Shown in pieces: positions 16,547 to 24,582 of a DNA stretch of 48,998 nucleotides (positions are counted from its first letter, which is position 1; every line of letters starts with the position of its first letter). A program made the translations under genes and the position numbers. The notes under the pieces were generated by a model. That model was not told where the DNA came from. It made no database searches and worked only from the letters and a program-made list of their open reading frames with translations. Origin of the DNA: Myxococcales bacterium (lineage in GTDB: Bacteria > Myxococcota > Myxococcia > Myxococcales > Myxococcaceae); assembly GCA_020846875.1 (NCBI GenBank), contig JADLDB010000061.1, positions 1-48,998 of the forward strand, given 5' to 3'.

Positions 16547-17980
16547 CTACAGTCCTCGACGCAGGCGCCCGAGCGCCACCTGCGCTGCCCAGTACCCGCA
16601 CATCCCGTGCACCGCCGGGCCGGGAGGCGCCGAAGAGGAGCACAGCAGAATCCGCGAATTCGGAGTGACGTACGGTGGCCCCGGCAGCGGCCGGAAGAGG
16701 AGCTGCAGCCCCTCCACCGCACCGCCAGAGATGTCCCCGCCCAGGTACGACGCGTTGGTCGCCTCGAGGCCCGCCGGCCCCTTCGCGTGCCGCGCCAACA
16801 CCCGCTGCGAGAAGCCCGGCGCGAAGCGCTCCAGCTGCGCCTCGATGTACGGCGTCGCGTCCTCCTCGCTGCCGTTCGGGACGTGACAGTACGCCCACAG
16901 CGTGTGCCGCCCCTCCGGCGCGCGCGTCTCGTCGAACAGGCTCTGCTGCGTCACCAGCACGTACGGCCGCTCGGGCACCCGCCCCTCCGCGTGCGCTGCC
17001 TCGGAGTTGGCCAACTCCTGCATCGTCCCGCCCACGTGCACCGTCGCCGCCCGCGCGCACTCCTTCGCCAGCCACGGCACCGGCCCCGACAGCGCGTAGT
17101 CCAGCTTGAAGACGCCCGGCCCGCGCTTGAAGGCCCGCACCGCCGCGCGAAACCAGCCCGGCAACGCCTCGCCGCACACCCGCTCCATCACGTGCGCGTG
17201 CGTGTCGAACAGCACCAGCTTCGACGGTGGGAGCTCCTCCAGCCGCGCGATGGGCCGGTTGACCTCCAGCTCGCCGCCGTGCGCGCGCAGCACCGCCACC
17301 AGCGCGTCGACGATCGCCTGCGAGCCCCCCTTCGCCAGCGGCCAGCCCACCGCGTGCCCCGCCGCCAGCAACGCCAGGCCGATGCTGTTGGTGAGCGGCG
17401 TGGTGAGGGCAGAGAAGCTGTGCGCCGCGCAACCCGCGAGCAACGCCTTGGCCATCGGCCCCTCGAAGTGCTCCTCGGCGAACCAGAAGGCGCGGCGCAG
17501 CGCCTGCAGCCCGAAGCGCGCCGCCTTGAGCGGTGCCTTCACCGGCGGCCTCGTCACGGGGCTCATCAGGAGGGCCTTGATCACCTCGAAGTCGCGCACC
17601 AGCGGCCGCATCAGCTCCAGGTACGCGCCTTCGTCCACCCCCAGCCGCGCTGCCGTCGCCTCCACGTCCCGCTCCAGCACCACCGCCTGCTCGCCCACCA
17701 GCGGGTGCGCCAGCGGCGCCGGGGAGTGGAGGAACTGGAGCCCGTGCTGGTGCAGCTCAAGCTCGGCGAACAGCGGCGACGCCGCCCCCATCGGGTGGAT
17801 CGCCGAGCAGAGGTCGTGACGGAAGCCGGGCAGCGTGAGCTCCAGCGTGCGCGCGCCACCGCCGTGCGTGGGCTGGCCCTCCACCACCTTCACCGAGTGC
17901 CCCGCCTTCGCCAGCACCACCGCCGCCGCCAGGCCGTTGGGCCCGCTGCCCACCACCACCGCGTCCCAGGTGCGGCTCAC
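16547..17980 (-). CDS. FAD/NAD(P)-dependent oxidoreductase (phytoene dehydrogenase-related)
   Basis: A 477-residue flavoprotein of the phytoene-desaturase/PYROXD2 type. The N-terminal dinucleotide motif is VVVGSGPNGLAAAVVLAKAG, followed by the glutamate that binds ribose (VVEGQP). The C-terminal flavin region ends LLCSSSAPPGPAVHGMCGYWAA, typical of this branch rather than of true CrtI. Its ATG overlaps the aroA stop as ATGA, so it is the last translationally coupled gene of the aro operon. A role in aromatic metabolism is suggested only by that location. It could be an unrelated redox enzyme carried along. Confidence 0.82.
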   Translation of the reverse strand: MSRTWDAVVVGSGPNGLAAAVVLAKAGHSVKVVEGQPTHGGGARTLELTLPGFRHDLCSAIHPMGAASPLFAELELHQHGLQFLHSPAPLAHPLVGEQAVVLERDVEATAARLGVDEGAYLELMRPLVRDFEVIKALLMSPVTRPPVKAPLKAARFGLQALRRAFWFAEEHFEGPMAKALLAGCAAHSFSALTTPLTNSIGLALLAAGHAVGWPLAKGGSQAIVDALVAVLRAHGGELEVNRPIARLEELPPSKLVLFDTHAHVMERVCGEALPGWFRAAVRAFKRGPGVFKLDYALSGPVPWLAKECARAATVHVGGTMQELANSEAAHAEGRVPERPYVLVTQQSLFDETRAPEGRHTLWAYCHVPNGSEEDATPYIEAQLERFAPGFSQRVLARHAKGPAGLEATNASYLGGDISGGAVEGLQLLFRPLPGPPYVTPNSRILLCSSSAPPGPAVHGMCGYWAAQVALGRLRRGL

Positions 17981-19176
17981 CGCGCCTCCACCGAGAGGCC
18001 GACGCCTTCCAGCTCCCGCCAGAAGCCGGGGAAGGACTTCTCCACGCAGTCGCGGCCCGAGAGGTGGACCTTCACCCCGAGCAGCGCCGCCACCGTCGCC
18101 GCCGCCATCGCCAGGCGGTGATCGTCCCGTGCGTCGAAGCGGAAATCCCCGGCGGAAGCGGGCGGCCGGACCAGCAGCGTGTCAGCGTCGATCCAAGCCT
18201 CGCCTCCCACCGCCCTCACCAGGTCCGCGAGGGCCGCGAGGCGATCGCTCTCCTTGTGGCGCAACACGCCGGCCCGAAGAAAGCGGGACTCGCCAGGCAA
18301 CGCGCAGGCGAGCGCCACCAGCGCAGGCGTCGCGTCGGGACAGGTGGAGACGTCGACGCTCAGCCCTCCGCGCACCGTCCCCGTCACGCGGTCGCCCACC
18401 AGCGTGAGCCCTACCGAAGCCAGATGATCCACCACCGCTTCGTCCGGGTGTCCGGTGCCGAGGGCGACACCGCGGAGCCGAGCCCCCGTCTTCCACACGA
18501 GCGGCAGGAGGATCGTCAGCGAGGACCAGTCCCCCGGGATCCGCGGCGTCCTCGCCGGCCGCTCCCAGCGGGTGAGGCGCGTCAGCCCATCGAACACCTC
18601 GACGGTGAAGCCGAAGGCCGCCAGCCAGCGCCGCGTCAGCGCCAGGTAGCCTTCACTCGCCAGCGGGCCGTCGATGCGCACCTCGCGGGGACAACCGTCC
18701 TTCACCACCAGCCGCGCGGCCGCCAGCAACAGCGCGGAGGCGAACTGGCTCGACTCCGCGCCGGTGACGGCGAAGCTCGTCGCGCGCTCGGGGTGCGCCG
18801 GAGAAGTCAGCGTCAGGGGCCACGGCCTCCCGTCCTCGAGCGCAAGGCCGTGCGGCCCCAGCGAAGCGCGCAACGCGTCCAGCAGCGGACCATGCGGGCG
18901 CGCTCCGAGGCGAGCGGTCCCGGTGAAGCGGACGACGCGCGACGGCAACACCGCCGCCTGCGCGAGGAGGAAGCGGAACGGCGCCCCTCCGTCACGGCAG
19001 TCGATTTCCGATTCGGGCGCGCGCAACGAGGCCAGCCCAGCGCGGAGGACTTCGACGTCTCGAGGGAGGACCTCGCCAGGAGGCAGCTCGAGGGGTAGCG
19101 CTGTCGCGTCCGAGAGGACGAGCGCCCGCTGAGCGTCGGACTTCGAGAGCGGCGGCGTGAGGGTCTTCACCGTCAC
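17977..19176 (-). CDS. aroA: 3-phosphoshikimate 1-carboxyvinyltransferase (EPSP synthase)
   Basis: Condenses shikimate-3-phosphate with phosphoenolpyruvate, the sixth step to chorismate. The 399 residues are somewhat short (usual about 427) but carry the expected motifs: PPLSKSDAQRALVLS (Lys/Ser/Arg for substrate), DCRDGGAPFRFLLA (the TxxR-like GTxxR region), LARPHGPLLDAL-type RP.xPL.dAL, ESSQFASALLLAA, RHKESDRLAALADLV and DHRLAMAAATVAAL. The GTG start at 19176 overlaps the aroB stop as GTGA. Several stretches are divergent from E. coli AroA, but the active-site set is intact. Confidence 0.93.
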   Translation of the reverse strand: MTVKTLTPPLSKSDAQRALVLSDATALPLELPPGEVLPRDVEVLRAGLASLRAPESEIDCRDGGAPFRFLLAQAAVLPSRVVRFTGTARLGARPHGPLLDALRASLGPHGLALEDGRPWPLTLTSPAHPERATSFAVTGAESSQFASALLLAAARLVVKDGCPREVRIDGPLASEGYLALTRRWLAAFGFTVEVFDGLTRLTRWERPARTPRIPGDWSSLTILLPLVWKTGARLRGVALGTGHPDEAVVDHLASVGLTLVGDRVTGTVRGGLSVDVSTCPDATPALVALACALPGESRFLRAGVLRHKESDRLAALADLVRAVGGEAWIDADTLLVRPPASAGDFRFDARDDHRLAMAAATVAALLGVKVHLSGRDCVEKSFPGFWRELEGVGLSVEAR

Positions 19177-20240
19177 CCCTCACCCTCACCCCACTGGAAA
19201 CCTTGCTTCCACGCGCGCAGGCAGTGCTCCCACGTCGCGCGATCGACCGTCGCCGTCGTCCACCGGCCCAGGCCGTGGAGGAGCACCATCCGCGGGGCCC
19301 CCTCGGACGACTTCTTGTCCGCCGCGAGCAGCCTCGCCACCTGCGCCGCGCTGGTGCGCTGGAGCGCCCGCGCCAGCCGTGCCCGCGCCTCGCCCCGCCC
19401 GGCGCCGAAGATGGTGGTCTCCACCTCCTCGGTCACCTCGCGCGGCGTCGCACGCAGCGCGCACCCCACGTCCAGCGCGCAGAGCATTCCGAGGCCCACC
19501 GCCTCGCCGTGCCGCAGCCGGAAGCCCGTCACCGTCTCCAGCACGTGCCCGAAGGTGTGCCCGAAGTTCAGCACCACCCGCAGCCCCTTCGTCTCATAGG
19601 GATCGCGCAGCACCACCTGGTCCTTGAGCGCGCGGGCCTCGCGGATCAGCGCCTGTTCCGCGGGAGGGTGGGCGCGCCACGCAGCCCAGGTCCGCGCGTC
19701 CAGCGTCACCGCCATCTTGAGCGCTTCGAAGCGCCCCTCCCGCCGCTGCGCCTCGGACAGCGTGGAGAACAGCTCCGGGCAGAGCCAGGCCTCGTCCGCG
19801 AAGTGGAACACGCCCAGCGCGTTCTTCACGCCGCGCACGTTGACCGCGCCCTTCCCGCCCACGCTGGAGTCCACCGCCGCCAGCGCCGTGGTCGGCACCT
19901 GGATGAAGCGCCCCACGCCCCGCTTGAAGAGGTGGGCGAAGACCGTGGCGAGATCGCCCACCGTTCCGCCGCCGATCGCCAGCACCGTCGCGCCCCTCGG
20001 GAGATCGGCTGCGGCCCTCGCCAGGGCTTCCACGCGCGCCAGCGACTTGGCGGACTCCCCCGCGGTGACCGGGAGCACCCTCACGCCCTTCGCCTTCAGC
20101 GCCTGGCCCACCCGCCGGTGCAGCCGGAGCACCCGCGCGTCGGCGATCGCCAGGGCCGGTCCCTCGGAGAGCTCGGCGCACGACTCCGCGAACGTGCCCC
20201 AGCGATCTCTCGGACGGCAGTAGCTCCCCGGCGCGCTCAC
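19173..20240 (-). CDS. aroB: 3-dehydroquinate synthase
   Basis: NAD- and metal-dependent conversion of DAHP to 3-dehydroquinate. The GTG at 20240 is chosen because it overlaps the aroC stop as GTGA, giving 355 residues; an in-frame ATG at 20273 lies inside aroC. Motifs seen are IGGGTVGDLATVFAHLFKRG, QVPTTALAAVDSSVGGK, VRGVKNALGVFH and the zinc-ligand block LNFGHTFGHVLE followed by RHGEAVGLGM. The enzyme precedes the fusion protein's dehydroquinase step in the pathway although it is encoded later in the operon. Confidence 0.95.
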   Translation of the reverse strand: MSAPGSYCRPRDRWGTFAESCAELSEGPALAIADARVLRLHRRVGQALKAKGVRVLPVTAGESAKSLARVEALARAAADLPRGATVLAIGGGTVGDLATVFAHLFKRGVGRFIQVPTTALAAVDSSVGGKGAVNVRGVKNALGVFHFADEAWLCPELFSTLSEAQRREGRFEALKMAVTLDARTWAAWRAHPPAEQALIREARALKDQVVLRDPYETKGLRVVLNFGHTFGHVLETVTGFRLRHGEAVGLGMLCALDVGCALRATPREVTEEVETTIFGAGRGEARARLARALQRTSAAQVARLLAADKKSSEGAPRMVLLHGLGRWTTATVDRATWEHCLRAWKQGFQWGEGEG

Positions 20241-21274
20241 GGGCGGTGGGGCCTCGCCAGGAAGAGCAGCCACGCGTCCGCCAGCGCCAGCGACACCATC
20301 GCCTCCACCACCGGCACCGCGCGCGGGAGGATGCAGGGATCGTGGCGCCCCTGCTTCGCGTGCGAGCCCAGCGTCGCGGGCGGCTTGAAGAGCACCTGCA
20401 CCTGCAGCGGCTCGCCGTTGGACAGCCCGCCCTGGATGCCCCCGTACACGTCGCCGGGCCGGCCGTCAGGGCGCGCCGCGTGAAACTGCGAGCCGGGCCG
20501 CTCGAGGCGCGAGAGGAGCTCGGCCGGGCCCCACACCACCCCCGTCACCGCGCCGACGCCCGCCAGCGCCGAGGCCAGCCGCGCCTTCAGCTTGCCGAAC
20601 ACCGGCTCGCCGAGGCCGGCCGGCAGTCCCTCCACCCGCACGGTGACGGCGCCCCCCAGGCTGTCGCCGGCGGACTTCGCCTGGAGGATGCGCGCCTCCA
20701 TCGCCTGAGCGGCCGCCGCGTCCGGACAGCGCGTCGCGTGCGCGTCCACCTGCGCGCGGGTGAGGCCGGGGCCCGGAGTCGGCGCCCCAAGCGGCCCCAC
20801 CTGGCTCACCCAGCCGACCACCGAGAGCGCTGGCACCTCTCGCGCCAGCAGCGCGTCGGCCACCGCGCCGCCGATCACCCGGCTCAGCGTCTCCCGCCCG
20901 CTGGTGCGCCCGCCGCCGCGGGGATCGCGGTGCTTGAAGCGCTCGCGCCACACCTTGTCCGCGTGGCCGGGGCGATCCTCCTTCGCCAGCGCCGCGTAGT
21001 CCTGCGAGCGCGCATCCTGGTTGCGCACCACCGCCGCAATCGGCGTGCCCAGCGTCTTGTCTTCGTAGACGCCGGAAAGGAGCTCCACTCGATCGGCTTC
21101 CGCCCGGGACGTCGTCACCGCCGACTGGCCGGGGCGGCGGCGATCGAGCGCGGCCTGCAGGTGGGCGGTGGTGAGTGCGACGCCGGCTGGGCAGCCGTCG
21201 ATCACCGCGCCCAACGCGACGCCGTGGCTCTCGCCGAAGGTGGTGAGCCGGAAGAGCTCGCCGAAGGTGTTCAC
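20237..21274 (-). CDS. aroC: Chorismate synthase
   Basis: FMN-dependent final step from EPSP to chorismate. The 345 residues begin with the family signature GELFRLTTFGESHG, continue with RRRPGQSAVTTSRAEADRVE, RPGHADKVWRERFKHRDPRG and GGRTSGRETLSRV, and end with the family C-terminus around RHDPCILPRAVPVVEAM. GTG start at 21274 overlaps the stop of the aroKDE fusion as GTGA. The length is normal for the family. Confidence 0.96.
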   Translation of the reverse strand: MNTFGELFRLTTFGESHGVALGAVIDGCPAGVALTTAHLQAALDRRRPGQSAVTTSRAEADRVELLSGVYEDKTLGTPIAAVVRNQDARSQDYAALAKEDRPGHADKVWRERFKHRDPRGGGRTSGRETLSRVIGGAVADALLAREVPALSVVGWVSQVGPLGAPTPGPGLTRAQVDAHATRCPDAAAAQAMEARILQAKSAGDSLGGAVTVRVEGLPAGLGEPVFGKLKARLASALAGVGAVTGVVWGPAELLSRLERPGSQFHAARPDGRPGDVYGGIQGGLSNGEPLQVQVLFKPPATLGSHAKQGRHDPCILPRAVPVVEAMVSLALADAWLLFLARPHRP

Positions 21275-23103
21275 CGGGTGTCTCCCCCCCTCTCCCCTGC
21301 CCTCTCCCCCGATGGGGGAGACGGCGCGAAGAGCGCTCGCTGCGCGCGCGCCTGCGCGATCAACCAGCGCGCGCCCAGGCGCTTCGGGACGCCACCCCGC
21401 TCTGCCACCTCACGCACGATGCCGCGCCCCGGCACCCCGTAGGAGATCACCGCCACCGTCGCGCCCGAGAAGCGCAGCGCGGCAGGCGGAGGAAAAGCCG
21501 GAGGCCACGTCCACACCACCGCGCCCTCCACCGCCGCCGGCGTCACCTGCGCCGCTTTGAGGAAGGTGAGCGTGACGCCCCGGCTCGCCGCCGCGACGCG
21601 CAGCGCCGAGGCCACCCCGCCCTCCCCCAGCACCGTCACCGCCTTCGCGCCCAGCGCGTCCAGCACCGCGCCCGCGCCCGCCTCGTCCGTCGACGAGCCC
21701 CGGTACCCTTCCGCGGTGCGCACCAGCGTGTTCACCGCCGCCGCGTCCGCGCGCACGGCCTTCGCCGCCCGCTGCTTGAAGGGCGTGGTCACCGCGAAGC
21801 CACGGTAGTGCGGGATGAGCGCCTCGAGCAGCGCGTCGAGCTCCGCGTCCGCCGGGAGCTCGACGCGATCGAAGGGCTGCGGGTGAAGGCGCGGGCTGCG
21901 CGAGTGGGCGATGCCCTGTCCGAGGATGCCGAGGCGCTCCGTCTCGCCTTCCGCCGCCGGTCCGCGCCACTCCCGCGCCGCGTCTTCCAGCAGCCGCTGC
22001 CCCGGCGCCGCGGAGAAGTCCGCGTCGAGCGCCAGGTAGTCGAGCGCATTCTGACGGGCCAGCACGGCGCGGAAGGGCAGCGCGAGCGGGCCGGTGGCCA
22101 GCACCGTCACCCGGTCGGCCCCGAAGCGCTCCACCAGGCGCGCCCGCGTCTCGATCAGCCGCTTCGCGCTCCGCGGCTCCCCCAGCGGCTCCACGTGCTT
22201 CACCTGGCTGCCAGGGCGAACGGACTCCCAGCGGCTCACGGCCTCGTCGGGCGAGAGCGGCGCGGCCGCGTGGAAGGAGCTGACGGTCCGCGGGCCGGGC
22301 GCTTCTCCGGGAGCCGTGCCCAGCGGGCGATCCACCAACGAGGCCAGCGCCAACCACTCGGCGGGCACCTCGGAAGTGCGCTGGGAGACCAGCAGCGGCA
22401 GGGCGCGCGAGGTGCTCCTGAGCTGGAGCTCGGCCGGCAGGAGATCGGTGCGCGCCTCCAGCAGATCCGCGCCCAGGTGGCGCGCGCGCCAGGCGAAGGC
22501 GTGGGGATCGACGCCCGGCGGCAGGGTGACGACGCGCCGCGCACGCTTCCCCCGCTCGAGCCGCAGCACGAAATCCACCAGCGAGAGCGGCCGCGCCGCG
22601 CGGTGCAGCTCCTCGCGCTCGGCGTAGAGCTCCTTGAGCTCGTCCTCCACCGAGAGCTCCGGCCGAAGCCGGGGCCGCGAGCGATCGCCCAGCAGCCGTT
22701 CCCGGTACGTCTCGAAGGACACGGGCACCAGCACCACCACGCAGCCCAGGAGCGCGTCGCGGTGGGAAGCGAGGAAGCCCCCGCCTACCGCCACCACCCG
22801 GCCCGGCGGCAGCTCGAGGAAGCAGTCGCGCTCGGCGGCGCGGAAGCCGCGCTCGTCGCGCTGCACCCACTCGCGCAGGAAGCGGCCCGAGCGGCGCTCC
22901 AGCTCGCCGTCGAGATCGACGCAGCCGCGGCCCAGCGCCTCGCCCACCTTCCGCAACAGCGTCGACTTGCCGGCGGCGCGGTGCCCGGCCAGCACCACGG
23001 TGGCGCCGCGGGGGAGCGGATCCACGGCCTGCCCGCGACGGCGCGCCCAGTCTTCGCGCAGCCCGGCTTGCAGACGGGGATCGATGTCTTCGAGGAAGCG
23101 CAC
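21271..23103 (-). CDS. aroKDE: Trifunctional shikimate kinase / type I dehydroquinase / shikimate dehydrogenase
   Basis: A 610-residue fusion of three consecutive pathway enzymes. Residues ~30-185 are shikimate kinase: Walker A GHRAAGKST (40-48), DLDGELERRSG, RGFRAAERD, VAVGGGF and DRSRPRLRP. Residues ~186-385 are a type I dehydroquinase with its catalytic set: Glu216/Arg218 (LEARTD), Arg242, Schiff-base pair His278 (SSFHAA) and Lys302 (QVKHV), Arg345 and Gln369. Residues ~390-600 are shikimate dehydrogenase: GQGIAHSRSPRLH, Lys443 (TTPFKQ), AVNTLV, Asp473 (STDEAG) and VLGEGGVASALR. Every domain looks intact. The last ~20 residues are encoded by a GC-rich hairpin repeat. First gene of the aro operon. 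Confidence 0.92.
   Translation of the reverse strand: MRFLEDIDPRLQAGLREDWARRRGQAVDPLPRGATVVLAGHRAAGKSTLLRKVGEALGRGCVDLDGELERRSGRFLREWVQRDERGFRAAERDCFLELPPGRVVAVGGGFLASHRDALLGCVVVLVPVSFETYRERLLGDRSRPRLRPELSVEDELKELYAEREELHRAARPLSLVDFVLRLERGKRARRVVTLPPGVDPHAFAWRARHLGADLLEARTDLLPAELQLRSTSRALPLLVSQRTSEVPAEWLALASLVDRPLGTAPGEAPGPRTVSSFHAAAPLSPDEAVSRWESVRPGSQVKHVEPLGEPRSAKRLIETRARLVERFGADRVTVLATGPLALPFRAVLARQNALDYLALDADFSAAPGQRLLEDAAREWRGPAAEGETERLGILGQGIAHSRSPRLHPQPFDRVELPADAELDALLEALIPHYRGFAVTTPFKQRAAKAVRADAAAVNTLVRTAEGYRGSSTDEAGAGAVLDALGAKAVTVLGEGGVASALRVAAASRGVTLTFLKAAQVTPAAVEGAVVWTWPPAFPPPAALRFSGATVAVISYGVPGRGIVREVAERGGVPKRLGARWLIAQARAQRALFAPSPPSGERAGERGGDTR
21283..21321. repeat. REP-like GC-rich hairpin element in the 3' end of aroKDE
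   Basis: A C/T-rich tract (21281-21302) runs into TCTCCCCC (21303-21310) and GGGGGAGA (21314-21321), a perfect 8-base stem around GAT. The same kind of sequence (CTCTCCC...GATGGGGGAGA) is a widespread extragenic repeat in Proteobacteria. Here it lies inside the coding region and adds PSPPSGERAGERGG to the protein. Confidence 0.55.
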
Positions 23104-23217
23104 GACGAGGCGTCTTTAGCGCCCGGCACTCCCGGCGTCATGGGCGAGCATCAAGCGGTGACACCTCCCATCACGCCACCGTCGCGCAGGGGCGCATCTG
23201 GCCCTACAGTGCGCCCG

Positions 23218-23613
23218 ATGCGCCGCCTCCTCCTCGCCGCCGCCCTCGCCGCTGCGGCTTGCTCGCCCGCCACACCACCCGCCGCGGGGGGGCCCTGCCG
23301 CACCGCGGGAGGCGCCGCCTGTGACGCCGACACCTCGCAGATGCTGCAGTGCGACGGGACGAGCTACCTCGTCTTCTCCGACTGCAAGGGGCCGGGCGGC
23401 TGCCGCGTGGAAGGCGAGACGGTCAACTGCGACACCACCGGCAACACCGCCGGCGATCGCTGCGCGCCCACCTCCGAGGGCAAGGTGCGGTGCGAACCCA
23501 ACGGCGGGGACGACATTCTGCGGTGCCTGGACGGCGGGCTGACGAGCGTCTTCACCTGCCCCACCGGCACCATCTGCGGCCTGGTGCCCGACGCCGGGCT
23601 GACCTGCATCTGA
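23218..23613 (+). CDS. Small cysteine-rich lipoprotein
   Basis: A 131-residue protein beginning with a short signal and lipobox (LAAAACS, Cys at about 15), followed by a secreted region with about eleven further cysteines (GGPCRTAGGAACD, QMLQCDG, SDCKGPGGCRVEG, RCLDGG, FTCPTGTICG). The spacing suggests disulfide-paired small beta modules, as in other myxobacterial surface proteins. The ATG at 23218 begins the signal peptide and is preferred over the long open frame upstream. It diverges from aroKDE. No specific family is recognised. Confidence 0.72.
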   Translation: MRRLLLAAALAAAACSPATPPAAGGPCRTAGGAACDADTSQMLQCDGTSYLVFSDCKGPGGCRVEGETVNCDTTGNTAGDRCAPTSEGKVRCEPNGGDDILRCLDGGLTSVFTCPTGTICGLVPDAGLTCI

Positions 23614-23898
23614 TCCGGACAGAAGACGACGGCGCCGGCCTCGCTTGAGCCCGACGCCGCACGCAAAGCCTTCTGCAGAAGGAGCTCCTTCTTCTTGCCC
23701 GGCTCCTTCCCTGCCGGCTTCTTGGCGGGGTGGGCTCGGCGGGGGGCGGCGCCTCGGCCGCGGGCGCATCACCCTCAGCACCCGTGGAGTCCTGGACGAT
23801 TAGCTGCGGATCGAAGGACACCGAACTGATCCAGGCAGGACGCGGAGAACCGGCTCGCGCCCCGCGCAAGAGTGCTCCCCGGAAACAGGGAGGCGCTT
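23614..23898. other. Intergenic region with possible gene remnant
   Basis: There is no intact gene in these 285 bases. On the minus strand one frame reads SVSFDPQLIVQDSTGAEGD followed by an Ala/Pro-rich stretch. A different frame then continues KKPAGKEPGKKKELLLQKAL with protein-like composition, suggesting an old frameshifted fragment at the downstream end of the carotenoid operon. No family match is claimed. Confidence 0.3.
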
Positions 23899-24582
23899 TC
23901 AGGGCCTCGAGGAGCGCGCCCGCACCGAGTCCCAGCGCTCCTGCACGCTCGCGCGGCCGCGGATGAGGCAGGCAAAGCCGTCGGTGCTGCGGGCCTCGCT
24001 CAGCCGGGCGTGAGCGAAGGACAGCTCGGTGACGAAGCGGCCCAGGTCGTCCGGCGGATGCGTCGGTCCCACCTCGAGCAGCACGTCGGGGTGCTCATGC
24101 TCGAGGAAGGCGTAGCGGATGGCCAGCGGCAGGCAGCGCACCTTCGCGTGCCGGGCGATCACCTCCACCCCGCGCTTGAAGCGGCCGAGGGGACCACCGC
24201 CGGCGCGCAGCTCTCCTTCGGGGAAGACGAAGACGGCCCCCTGCTCGCGGCGCAGCACCCCGGCGGCGTACCGCACCGACTCCAGCGCGCTGCGCCGATC
24301 GCCGCGGCGCACCGAGAAGGCGCCGAGGCGCGCGTGGAAGGGGTACTTCGCCAGGTTCGCCTCCTCCATCATCGCGTAGCCGTCCCACCTGGCCGCCCTC
24401 GCCACCTGGTGGATGAGGAAGCCGTCCCAGAAGCTGGAGTGGTTGGCGTAGACGAGCAGCCCGCCGTCAGCCGAAGGCAGCGCGCCCCGCACCCAGACCC
24501 CCCGGAAGGCCGACCGCACCTTGCGCGCGACGTACCACTCCAGGAGCCAGGTGAAGGGCCCGCCCTTGGCGTCGCGGATCAT
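23899..24582 (-). CDS. PlsC-type acyltransferase, last gene of the carotenoid operon
   Basis: A 227-residue member of the 1-acylglycerol-3-phosphate acyltransferase superfamily. Block I, the catalytic NHSSFWD (HxxxxD), is followed by block II-like FSVRRGDRRSAL and block III FVFPEGELRAGGG. The ATG at 24582 overlaps the glycosyltransferase stop as ATGA. Phospholipid acylation is the usual activity of the family. Coupling to crt genes suggests instead that it acylates the sugar of a carotenoid glycoside, giving the fatty-acid ester known from myxobacteria. This substrate assignment is inference. Confidence 0.82.
   Translation of the reverse strand: MIRDAKGGPFTWLLEWYVARKVRSAFRGVWVRGALPSADGGLLVYANHSSFWDGFLIHQVARAARWDGYAMMEEANLAKYPFHARLGAFSVRRGDRRSALESVRYAAGVLRREQGAVFVFPEGELRAGGGPLGRFKRGVEVIARHAKVRCLPLAIRYAFLEHEHPDVLLEVGPTHPPDDLGRFVTELSFAHARLSEARSTDGFACLIRGRASVQERWDSVRARSSRP

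Noticed and set aside
16547-17980. Assigning the FAD oxidoreductase to carotenoid synthesis
   Set aside because: It is related to phytoene desaturase but belongs to the PYROXD2-like branch, and it is coupled to aroA rather than to the crt operon 6 kb away.
20246-23613. Very long plus-strand open frames opposite the aro operon
   Set aside because: They have shadow composition and contain none of the motifs of real proteins. Only the final part (from 23218) is a plausible gene, with its own signal peptide.
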